DNA of 24,010 nucleotides from Welwitschia mirabilis (Eukaryota; Gnetophyta; Gnetopsida; Welwitschiales), in NCBI GenBank assembly GCA_051453625.1, contig JBOZIK010000001.1:117627841-117651850 (forward strand). Reading direction: 5' to 3'. This document shows, one piece after another, positions 8,433 through 16,919 of this stretch. The notes beneath the pieces were generated by a model. The model had not been told where the DNA came from. It made no database searches and was given only the letters and a program-made list of their open reading frames with translations. Every line of letters starts with the position of its first letter. Within the stretch, counting starts at the first letter, position 1. The translations under genes were made by a program, and so were the position numbers.

Positions 8433-8515
8433 NNNNNNNNNNNNNNNNNNNNNNNNNNNNNNNNNNNNNNNNNNNNNNNNNNNNNNNNNNNNNNNNNNNN
8501 NNNNNNNNNNNNNNN
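8433..8515. other. assembly gap (83 N) upstream of the accessory ORF
   Basis: Run of Ns between the end of the copia pre-integrase frame and the TATA-like box. Next to it (8533-8555) are two motifs, GATCGACCAC and GGTCAACTGC-like, similar to the LTR motif cluster. Confidence 0.99.
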
Positions 8516-8563
8516 AGGCTCTCAAGCTGATTGATCGACCACATCAGGTCAACTGCCCTGTAA

Positions 8564-9055
8564 TCAGCTAAGGGATGATAACTTAACCCCCAGATCATAT
8601 TTATGATTAACAGATTGATTATGAGGATTGGGTGTTTCATCAAAATTTACAGAATAACATTCAGTTTTATTAAAAGTTCTTCTAATGTCTTGGTTTGCAT
8701 GAAACATTTGATCTAATGATTTAACATCTAATCTATAAGCATTATTCATACATTTTACAAAAGAAATAAAAGAATTCATTTTCTCATCCTCAATAATACA
8801 TTTTGATTTATTAAAAATTATTCTATGCCCTTTGTCACAAAGTTGACTTACACTTAATAAATTGTGTTTTAAACAATTAACATAAAGCACATTATTAAGT
8901 TTAGATAATATACCTCCCTTTATGCATCCTGTACCTTCTATTTACGCTATTTTATTATTTCTAAAGATGACTTCTTCTCCATTTATGATTTTCAAGTTTT
9001 GAAAACTTGACTTATCTCCTGACATATGTCTTGAACAACCACTGTTAAGATATCA
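8564..9055 (-). pseudogene. protease and GAG-pre-integrase region of the nested copia element
   Basis: Minus strand. The protease motif around 9015-9050 reads YLNSGCSRHMSGDKSSF, where the family has W-x-x-DSGCSxHMTG; the catalytic Asp is now Asn and Trp is a stop. It continues with KIINGEEVIF and GTGCIKGG, then the open stretch 8890-8564 (108 codons) starting LYVNCLKHNLLSVSQLCDKG, the hallmark of the copia segment between protease and integrase, followed by IIFNKSKCIIED. The HHCC zinc residues and integrase core that should follow are absent; similarity ends near 8590. Same frame as gag and the zinc knuckle, as in a copia polyprotein. Confidence 0.9.
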
Positions 9056-9358
9056 ATTATTTATATGTAGTTCTCTAAAATCTATCTATGTCAGAAAAAT
9101 TCGAAGATTATTAGCTTTAACCCACTTAGTCTTATTTGACTTAGGTGGTACATTTTTCTTTGGAATAAACTTAAAAAGTAATGTGTTTACATTCTTAGAG
9201 AAAAGCATTATTTATCTAATTTTGCAAAAAGATTTTAAATGGCTAAATCTACCACAAAAATTGCACAAAAGATTAGGCACATACTTACTTATCTGATTTA
9301 CCTATTTTTGCAATTTTTGTGTTCTAAAGATAATATATAATTTGTTTCTAGTTGACTT

Positions 9359-9760
9359 TTATACTCTAAGCATCTGTTTCAATTTAAAAGAGCTACTAAA
9401 AAAATTATTTACAAAAAATAAAAGATCTTTTACCTGATAAGTTAGCTTGATGTTGTTAGATTTGAGCACATTGTATTTCTCTTCTATTTCCTCCTTTCCT
9501 TTTGTAATGATTTTCATTATTTTATTCAACTCATTAATTATCTTGATGAGCTTCTCACACTCTTTATACAACTCTTAACATGTGCCTTCTAGCTCATCTT
9601 CTTCTTTATCAATCATATCCAAATCATTGGGTATTGATGTGCTTGGTATATTTTTAAGTGATGGTACTAAAGCCGTAAAAGATAACCTTCTATCTCTGTC
9701 TGACCCATGATCTAAATAGTTTTCCTCATCTTTATCATCTTCATTTTCCCAAGTAGACAT
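9359..9760 (-). pseudogene. hydrophilic coiled-coil spacer of copia gag-pol
   Basis: Two adjacent minus-strand open pieces in one frame (9760-9575 and 9571-9359), separated by a single stop. The first is acidic (ENEDDKDEENYLDHGSD), the second has heptad-like leucine and isoleucine spacing with many charges (KECEKLIKIINELNKIMKI). This segment between zinc knuckle and protease is common in plant copia elements. Confidence 0.8.
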
Positions 9761-9779
9761 GAATGAGGGATTCCTTGAC

Positions 9780-10671
9780 TTTTAATTATCTCTTTTAGTG
9801 TTAAGACACTCATTAGCCATATGTTCAAATCCTTTGCATGAGTAGCATTGGATTTCCTTTCCCTTTTCTTACTTATTTTTTTGTTTTGAATTACTTCTCT
9901 TTGAATTCCTACTTAATTCTTCTTTCTTTTTCTTATAAAGAAACTTTCTGAATTGTCTAGCTAGAAGAGCCATTACATCATCATCGAGTTCTTCATTTGA
10001 TCTGTCAGATTTATAATCTTTCTGCATATATTTAAAAGTAATACTTTTTCTTATATCTTTAACAAACTTAATCTCATAGATTTGAAGATTATCTTGAAGT
10101 TCTTCTAATGCCATTACATTGATGTTTTTTCTTTATTTGATGGCTATCACCTTTGATTCAAATCTCTTGAGTATGGATCTCAAAACTTTTCTTACCACTT
10201 TTCTTTCCTTCATGTGTTCTCCAAGTCTTGTCATTGAATTCATGATATCTATAAGTCTAGCAAAAAATTCCTACAAAGTTTCTTCTTCATCCATATGAAT
10301 ATCTTCAAACTTAGAAATGAGAATCTAAAGTTTGGCTTATTTAACAGTAGATGTTTCTTCATGTGCCACTTTGAGAATGTTCCAAGCTTCCTTAGCATAG
10401 TTATAGTTTATAATTCATTTGAATTCATCTACACATACTGCACAAAAAATTGCATTAAGTGCATGGGCATCTATAGTGGCTTTTACCTTGTCTGTGGATG
10501 TTTATTGGCCTTTGGATTTGGAACTATTATAGTGTTGCCATTTGCATCAGTTTGGATTACCATAGGCATAGTATGACCTTTGTAAATGACTTACTCTATG
10601 TCAGCATCTAGGGGTCTAATAAATATTCTCATCCTAGATTTCTAATAGGCATAGTTCAAACCATCAAACAT
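9780..10671 (-). pseudogene. gag (UBN2-type) with intact zinc knuckle
   Basis: The capsid protein of the nested element. The N-terminal motif at 10671 reads MFDGLNYAY, a stop at the conserved Trp, then KSRMRIF. After a frame change near 10500 one frame runs to the knuckle: HALNAIFCAVCVDEF, YAKEAWNILKVAHEETSTVK, ISKFEDIHMDEEETL, EFFARLIDIMNSMTRLGE, RKVVRKVLRSILKRFESKV, VMALEELQDNLQIYE. All these are diagnostic for the UBN2 gag family. The zinc knuckle at 9806-9847, CYSCKGFEHMANEC, is a complete CX2CX4HX4C. Five stops interrupt the frame, each at a position where Gln, Arg or a similar CNN codon is expected. The piece 10114-9869 is open for 81 codons. Confidence 0.92.
9806..9847 (-). other. CCHC zinc knuckle, residues intact
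   Basis: CYSCKGFEHMANEC with all four metal ligands encoded, unlike the knuckle at 1760-1801 whose last Cys is Tyr. RNA-binding motif of the nucleocapsid part of gag. Confidence 0.95.
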
Positions 10672-10763
10672 AGGTAGAGGACCAGTTGAAAATCCATCAG
10701 AAGGGTTACTTATTTTTAAGGTTCTAAAATTAAGATTCGTTAAAATCTATTGAAGACTAACTT

Positions 10764-10777
10764 AAGCTCTGATACCA
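10764..10777 (-). promoter_or_regulatory. primer binding site for initiator tRNA-Met
   Basis: The minus strand reads TGGTATCAGAGCTT two bases inside the 5' LTR end at 10780. This matches the standard plant initiator tRNA-Met priming site and fixes the element's orientation as minus. Confidence 0.95.
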
Positions 10778-10984
10778 AATGATAGAATCGAGAACCCTAG
10801 AGGGAGAGGGGGTAAATAGGTTCTTTCAAAAATTAATGATTGATATAAAATAAAACTATTTAAAATACAACTTGCATATGAAAATAAATCAATCTAAATG
10901 TGCACAAAATAATAAGATACTGAAAGTAAAGAATCAAAAACAAAAAATCACAAAACTACCAATTTGATGCAAGCTAGATTTATA

Positions 10985-11134
10985 NNNNNNNNNNNNNNNN
11001 NNNNNNNNNNNNNNNNNNNNNNNNNNNNNNNNNNNNNNNNNNNNNNNNNNNNNNNNNNNNNNNNNNNNNNNNNNNNNNNNNNNNNNNNNNNNNNNNNNNN
11101 NNNNNNNNNNNNNNNNNNNNNNNNNNNNNNNNNN
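10985..11134. other. assembly gap (150 N) in the right LTR
   Basis: Run of Ns next to the 34-bp tandem repeat, mirroring the gap in the left LTR. Confidence 0.99.
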
Positions 11135-11199
11135 TTTTCAAGGCTTAGTCTTAACCTATAGCATAGACTTTTCAAGGCTAATTCTTAATCTCTACAAAA
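11132..11199. repeat. 34-bp tandem repeat, right LTR copy
   Basis: Two visible units, at about 11132 (first bases in the gap) and 11166, with the same CTTTTCAAGGCT core and 34-bp period as 5406-5507. Confidence 0.85.
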
Positions 11200-11474
11200 A
11201 ATTAAAGTGATGTAGTGATGCCTTGATTGCACAAATATCACCCGTTCTGAAATCAGTACAAGATGGAGCTCTCCTCCTGTAGCAATACACTAATGATGCT
11301 CTAGATCTGACTTTGAATGAAATACATGTGCTAATAGTAGATCTCCTCTAGTTAGATGTATGTGAGCTAAGATACAATAGTAATAGCACTACAGATACAC
11401 AGCTTGATCTTTTAGATCCATAATAATTTAGCTGAATGAGAATAGTTTCAAAAGATCTCTTCATCATCTATAAT

Positions 11475-11548
11475 CTAGCTATTTATAGTGGAAGGCTATT
11501 AGGGTTTATTACAAATGAATTATGCCTTAAACAACTATAAATAGCTAG
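11475..11548. repeat. 14-bp inverted repeat around the LTR TATA box
   Basis: CTAGCTATTTATAG (11475-11488) and its exact complement CTATAAATAGCTAG (11535-11548) with 46 bases between. The pair is degraded in the other LTR. Confidence 0.85.
11479..11487 (-). promoter_or_regulatory. likely TATA box of the 5' LTR
   Basis: TATAAATAG on the minus strand, downstream of the U3 motif cluster in element orientation. Transcription would start near 11450 and leave a long R-U5 of several hundred bases. The mirror copy at 11535-11548 would point the other way. Confidence 0.55.
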
Positions 11549-11627
11549 GAAATAACTAGTTAATAGCTACAAAATGGATACATAGCTTTTAGAAAATTTT
11601 CTTTTCCATGCCATTTGGTCAACCCCA

Positions 11628-11930
11628 CAAAAATCCGATCGACCCCATGTAGTGTCGTGAATTACAGAGGTCACCCGAGAGAAGAATCTGGTTGCCCCAA
11701 GTTTTTACATCTCCAAATCCAGTCGACCACATTCGGGTCTAGTCGACCCTAGTCCGATCGATCCCATCCTGGGTCTGGTCGACCCCTTATCTCTCAGTCT
11801 AAAACTACTGTCTATTAGGTCCTTAAATCTAGTCAACCCCATGAAAATACGGTCAACCCCTCTGGGTTCAGTTTATTTTCTCTTGATAGCTTTAGGTGCA
11901 GTCGATCCCTTTATGATTCGATTGATCCCT
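11628..11930. repeat. cluster of GTCGACCCC-like motifs, right LTR
   Basis: About eleven copies of a degenerate RGTCGACCCC motif, including perfect GTCGAC cores at 11722, 11742 and 11778. Conserved in position with the left LTR, so present in the ancestral element. Confidence 0.85.
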
Positions 11931-12067
11931 TTGGAGGTGAATCAACTACTCAAGTTTCTAGTTCCATCTATCAACCTGCAAACACTCAAACTCTTCTACA
12001 TAAAAGATATAACATTTGCTATATAAGAGATATTAGTTTGACATCAATTAGCAAATATAATCCAACA

Positions 12068-12072
12068 AAAAG
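12068..12072. repeat. target-site duplication AAAAG, right copy
   Basis: Follows the LTR end at 12067 and matches 5083-5087. Removing the element and one AAAAG restores the gypsy RNase H frame. Confidence 0.85.
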
Positions 12073-12330
12073 AAATTATTTTATTTATGATCTTGAATTA
12101 GCTATAGTTATATTTGCTTTAAAGTTATAGAAACATTATTTATATGGTATTAAATTCTAATGTTAATTTAATCATAAAAGTTTAAACTACATTTTTAGTT
12201 AATCAAACTTGAACCTTAGAAAAAGAAGATAATGAAATTTTTTTGTGATTTTAATCTTGAAATTATATACATGAAAGAAAATCAAATAAAGTTATAGATG
12301 CTTTTAGTAAACATAGTCATCTAAAATAAA
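12073..12330 (+). pseudogene. gypsy RNase H, second half
   Basis: Reads RNYFIYDLELAIVIFALKL, a stop at the Trp position, KHYLYGIKF, then NHKSLNYIF and NLNLRKRR, matching the family NYPTHDLELAAVVFALKxWRHYLYG..DHKSLKYIFxQxxLNxRQRRW. The Asp before HKSL is now Asn. Joins in frame to the part before the insertion. Confidence 0.9.
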
Positions 12331-12399
12331 TTATGAAAATTCAAATCCAAGTACTTAATATTATTTTAGATGATTAGAATAAAGATGAAAATTAAAAAT

Positions 12400-13720
12400 T
12401 AAAGGAGTAATTAGAAAAACCAATGCATTTAGAACATTATAGTATTTATTCAGATGGTATGATAACATTTAAGAAAATGTTTTTGATTTTAATGTAGATG
12501 AAATTAGATATAAGCCAATGTTCAAATTTCATAATTGTAATATCGAGTCATTTTAAAAGAAGAAAAATATATCAAAACATGAAACAAAAGTCTAGTGATT
12601 AGTGATGAAGTAAGATATAGTAGAATTTGTATTAAATTATTAGAAAATTAAGGTAGAACATAGAAATTCAATGGAATTACTCTATCATTTAAATGTTTTA
12701 GAACATAAATGAAATGTGATTTACATGGATTTTATCTTAGAACTTTTAAAACCTCAAAGAAGTTATGAATCAATGATGTTTACAATTGATTAAAAAATAT
12801 AATTTAGCACATTTCATCTTAGTAAAATCTATTTATGATGATAAGGATATAGGTAAAGTATATAATCAAAACATCATTCATTTTAATGATGTGCCCTTAG
12901 TAGCTATATCTTATAAGATTTAAAATTTACCTTTAAATTTTAGCAAGAATTACAATTTGATTTAGGCACTAAGTTAAATGTGAGCACTACATTTCATCCC
13001 CAAACAAATGATTAAATACAAAGGATTAATCAAAGTTTAAAAGATATTTTAAAGATGTGTTCTAGATGAGTCTAAGATTTAGAAAGAATACCTACTATTA
13101 GCTAAATTTGCATATAATTATATTTATCAAAGTTTAGTTCAAATAAATCCATTTGAAGCTCTATATGATAGAAAATGTAGAGCACATAGTACAAGGATAG
13201 AATCTAAGGAAAAATTAACTATGAAATCAAAAATGTTATAGGAAATGAAAACTAAAATGACAAGCATTAAGAATAGACTTAAATAAGTAGAAAATAGACA
13301 AATTATTTAAGTAAACCATTAAATAAGAGATCTTGAATTCCAAGTCAGTGTTTCATAAGGTATCACCAATGAAATATATAATGTAGGAAGTTAAGAGATC
13401 AAAATTAGCTCCTAAATTCATTACACCATTAGAAATAGTAGAACTGATTGGATTCTTAACATATAACCTTTTTCTATATCTCTAATTCTTACACATGCAT
13501 AATGTTTTCCATGTATGTATGTTAATAAAGTATATTATAAATACCTCTTATGCAGGAAATTGGTTTCATATTCATGTGCAATTCAATTTTTCAACTATAG
13601 AGGAGTTAGAAGCATTGTTAAATTAGTAAATTATCACTTAAAGAATTAAAATTTTCATCAAGTATAAATAAAGTAGAGTAATCATAGTCCTGATGAAAAA
13701 TAAATACCTAAATTGTTTTG
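12400..13720 (+). pseudogene. gypsy integrase with chromodomain-like tail
   Basis: After a degraded HHCC region the core reads VEHRNSMELLYHLNV, then YMDFILELLKPQRSYESM, so the first catalytic Asp is kept. The second (family SDRD) is lost (AISYKI), and at 12991-13033 FHPQTND, stop, IQRINQSLKDILKMC replaces HPQTDGQSERTNQxLEDxLR, so the Glu is lost. Then FAYNYIYQSLVQINPFEALY, DRKCRAH, VFHKVSPMKYIM, KLAPKFITPLEIVELIG and HNVFHVCMLIKYI, the chromovirus C-terminal pattern. NHSPDEK at about 13685-13705 fits the end of a chromodomain (NHSPDEATWE). Many stops and frame changes. Confidence 0.9.
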
Positions 13721-13803
13721 AATTATAAAATATGTAGTTATAATTTTTAACTCCTAATGTATATTGATTTTTAGAAGTAAATTATTCTAAGTAGGGTAGT
13801 ATA

Positions 13804-14220
13804 TGATATCCCATATTTTGTAAAATTTTAATTACTTAAATATTATACATGATAATACCTTGATTATATGATACTTTTTCATATTAAATTTTTAACAAAA
13901 AATCCTTCTTTAATTAGAGAATTTATGAAACTAATGTTTAGTTTTATGAGTAATAATATGTCAAAGATATACATTATTTTTAATTTTTAATTATAGATAC
14001 TTTTATAATCTTTTAAGTGATTAACCTCAATTTTTATATGAAATGATAATTATTCTATGAATTTTTTTAATTTTTCATAAGAAAAGAGATTAAAAAACAG
14101 AAGTTGTTAAAATGTTAAAATCAACTAACTCCATTTGTATATAAGCATTCAATTGACATGGTAAAACTATTAAATTTAAAATTTACAAGAATGCATAAAA
14201 TAATAATAAACTATATACCT
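13804..14220 (+). repeat. start of the gypsy 3' LTR (end not determined)
   Basis: TGATATCCCATATTTTG follows the purine tract, as in many plant gypsy LTRs (TGTAATATCCC-type start). The sequence then is AT-rich and non-coding with a possible TATA (GTATATAAG near 14138). I cannot define the right end because no second LTR is in the window. Confidence 0.45.
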
Positions 14221-14524
14221 AAATAACATATGAAATCTTTATTTCTCTTAGTTTTGATGTGTCTCATCCAAGTCAAAAAGTAAAATTACTTAGTAAAAGT
14301 AAATGGTTAATGCAATGGAAAAGTGCTAGATGAAATCACAAATAGTAGGAGCAGTCTGAAGAACTAGTGCTGGTGGCTCAGAGAGGGGCTATAGGATATA
14401 AGGGATGGTTTTGATCTCAATTATAGTAGGAGCATTCTTTAGTTAAGTGGGTAACTTCGATTAAGCTTTTATTTTGTGTCGATTTATGGTCCTCTCCCCT
14501 TTCCCTTTAAGACTTTACTCAGTA

Positions 14525-15490
14525 ATGAAGAAAGCTAAGTTCTCTAAAGAAGAAAGTGCCTTAGTCCTAGATACAGATGATGGTGCATACAAAAAATTAA
14601 AAAAAGGTTTTGGTATAATCTCATAGGAAAGTTTATTTCATTTGACTCAAAACCTAGGTTAGACTTGATTATAGATTGTGTGATGACTAAACGGATAAGG
14701 GTTATTAAAGTCCAAGTTATTGCTTTGCTGGATGAACTAGTTCTGTTTCAATTTAATAATGAAAAGGACAGAGATGAAGTAATAGCAGGGGCACATGGTT
14801 TTTTGAAGTCATAAGGCTTACTTTGGTGAATGGGGTCTTAGAAATCCAAACAAACCCAAATATTTTCAAATATTACCAATTTGGATAAGAATTCCTAGAT
14901 TATCAATGGAATTCTAGGATGAAGATCTCCTCATAAAGATAGTTTCATAATTTGGGGATCTCATTAAGCTACATAGAATAACAATAATGCAAACTAATTA
15001 GTATTAGTCAGATTCTACATCTGGACAAGTTTCGAGAAAATGGAGGAGGTTCAATCCATTAGATTTTGTTCCAAATATGGAGAATGCAATTTAAAAGTCT
15101 AATATGAAAACTTACTATTTATTTATGGAACTTGTGAGAAGTCAAAACACCCATCGATTAGATAATCAAAGATAGAGAGATCTTGCTCTTACTATGGGAG
15201 AAAAAGATAAGAATAAATGCAGAAAAAGACTGGTATAACTAAAGTCAAGAAGGCTGAATGCATATTCTGTTGGAAATAAGCACATAAGACAAAATCCTAT
15301 TGGCATAAAATGAAAAAAGAAGAGATACAAAGAAGTACCTTAATTTTCTTGAAAGAGAGAAAAGGGAAGGAAAATTCCAATATTAATTCATTTTAGTCTT
15401 TAGTAAGAGAAGAAGAAGAGAAAGAGCGGTAGCCAAATCAAATAGAGGATCAAAAACAAATAAATGAAGCACAACTAAGTGATGTATAAT
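14525..15490 (+). pseudogene. LINE ORF1 (DUF4283 and zinc knuckle)
   Basis: ORF1 proteins bind the element RNA. From the ATG at 14525 (MKKAKFSKEESALVLDTDDG) the sequence runs into a DUF4283-like part: VIALLDELVLFQFNNEKDRD, EVIAGAHGFLKS, then WIRIPRLSMEF and DEDLLIKIVSQFGDLIKL, which resemble the FLFQFxxExDxxRVLxGGPWSF and WVRIPxLPxEYW..DxLxxIxSxIG parts. Near 15100-15165, V, stop, YENLLFIYGTCEKSKHPSI corresponds to VEYENLPxICYxCGKxGHP, a zinc knuckle with two Cys lost. The tail is rich in Glu, Lys and Gln. Frame changes between segments. Confidence 0.8.
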
Positions 15491-15624
15491 AGCTCACTAA
15501 GGGAAGATCGAGTTATAGAATCATGAGGAACATGGAGATTATGGAAAACATTGAAAATAACTTATAACTACAATACAAGAAATGTTTTAAAAAGAATTGG
15601 GGGTGCTCACAAAGGGGTAAAAAC

Positions 15625-16340
15625 CTACTTAATAGATTGCTTCACATGGAACTATAGGGGCTTGAGTTCCTCTTATAAAAAATAGACCTTGATAAACATT
15701 ATTATTAAAAATCAAATTAAGTTATCTTGCTTACAACATACTAAAATGAGTAATGATAAGGAAATGGGATGATACTAGAATGACTAAAATATACTAGAAT
15801 GACTAAAATATTTTTTCTATATGAGTGTAGGAAAAATAAGGAGGATTAATGATATTAACTAGAAAGGAGGATGAGCTAATAAATAAAGGCCTTCATTAGA
15901 TTTTGGTCTATCTAAAGGAATAAGATTAAGTTATCACAAACATTTATAACTCTCAATGTAATAGGGAACAGAATCAAGAGCACAAGAATCTACTCAGTGT
16001 CATCATAAACAAGAATAGATGGCTTATGATAGGAGATTTCAACTAATGTATTTATATATGGGAAAAATTAGATGGAAGAAATTGGGATAACAGAAGGTGG
16101 AAGAAATTAGTATAGCAAAGAAGCAAAAATCCTTAAGAACTTTATAGTATAAGAAGATTTAACTAATATTCAAATCCTACGATGCAAATACACATAGTCA
16201 AATACAAGAGGAAGTAACGAACTGATCATGTCCAAAATTGATAGAATTATGACTAGAAGAGAAATCATCAGCAAGATATCTATAGAGGCATGAGGCCTTA
16301 ATAGAATGGATTTAGATCATATACCAATCAATTTTTAATA
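15625..16340 (+). pseudogene. LINE ORF2 endonuclease (APE type)
   Basis: The endonuclease nicks the target DNA. It opens with DCFTWNYRGLSSSYKK (family xILSWNCRGLGxxxK), then KLSCLQHTKM (LLLQETKM; the catalytic Glu is His), NRWLMIGDFN, stop, and YIWEKLDGRNWDN (WLVxGDFNxVLxxSEKxGG), SNTRGSNELIMSKIDRIMTR (FTWSNNRxGxxxxxxRLDRFLxS) and LDHIPI (SDHxPI). It contains a 19-bp tandem duplication at 15772-15809. Confidence 0.88.
15772..15809. repeat. perfect 19-bp tandem duplication in the LINE endonuclease
   Basis: ATACTAGAATGACTAAAAT occurs twice in succession (15772-15790, 15791-15809). 19 bp is not a multiple of three, so it shifts the frame. A later replication slip in a dead copy. Confidence 0.97.
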
Positions 16341-16919
16341 GGGATGAAATATCCCCTAAAATGTTATTTTAAGATGGAGAGGTACTAGATAAGTAGAGAA
16401 AAAATGAGAAATATGATGGAGATAATTTAGAAAAATTATGATAAAACTAAACCCCTCATATTTATGTAGAGATTTGAACACCCTCAAAAATTGTATGAAA
16501 AACTAGAAAAAGAAGGATAAAATGAAGTTTAACTCATGCAAAAAACATCAGAAGAAACTATAGAAGATCTAGACAGAGTAAGAATAAGAAGAAGATTAAT
16601 ACGATCTTAGACAATGAGAGTGTGACTGCCTGTAGGAGTTCTAAGAAATCACTATAGATGAGGAATAATATTGAAAAGCAATATTTAGAATCTAATATCT
16701 GCAAGAAGGTGATAAACACATAAAATTTTTCTTCTATTAGGCAAATTAACACAAAAAGTACAATATGGTCAAAAAGCTTAAGATGGAAGATGGACTGCTA
16801 GAAAAAGAAGAGGAAATTAGGTTGAAAATAAAAAAGTATCTAAGAACACTATGGGAATAGGAGGATGTCATCCTCAATATATTACACATTTCTAAAAAGG
16901 TCATTAAAGAGCAAAATAA

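Larger units (their letters stand above)
5088..12067 (-). mobile_element. nested, pol-deficient copia-type LTR retrotransposon with accessory ORF
   Basis: A structurally complete element lying on the minus strand inside the gypsy RNase H. It is bounded by two direct LTRs (5088-6388 and 10780-12067), flanked by AAAAG duplications, with a tRNA-Met PBS at 10764-10777 and a polypurine tract at 6389-6401. The 5' LTR is the right-hand one and starts TGTTGGATTATA on the minus strand; it ends CTATCA. The interior, read right to left, holds gag (10671-9780), a hydrophilic coiled-coil stretch, protease (about 9050-9010), the pre-integrase region (to 8564), then an accessory frame (8238-7188). Integrase, RT and RNase H are absent: only about 2.2 kb separate the pre-integrase region from the 3' LTR. 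It would have needed enzymes from another element. Four N gaps lie inside. Confidence 0.95.
10780..12067 (-). repeat. 5' LTR of the nested copia element
   Basis: Direct repeat of 5088-6388 with both ends conserved (TGATAGAATCG on the left, TATAATCCAACA on the right, so TG...CA). On the minus strand it starts TGTTGGATTATATTTG, a common copia LTR start. It contains a GTCGACC-like cluster (11628-11930), a TATA box (11479-11487), a 14-bp inverted repeat (11475-11548), a 34-bp tandem repeat and a 150-N gap (10985-11134). Confidence 0.95.
12073..13803 (+). mobile_element. Ty3/gypsy chromovirus pol, downstream part
   Basis: Continuation of the element at 4075-5087 after the nested insertion: rest of RNase H, integrase, chromodomain-like C-terminus, then a purine-rich tract (AAGTAGGGTAGTATA, 13788-13803) directly before the 3' LTR start. 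The integrase end and LTR start suggest a Tekay/Del-like chromovirus. Confidence 0.88.

Noticed and set aside
10295-10576. 93-codon plus-strand ORF with Cys/Gly-rich peptide
   Set aside because: Antisense of the nested element's gag, where several diagnostic motifs read on the minus strand.
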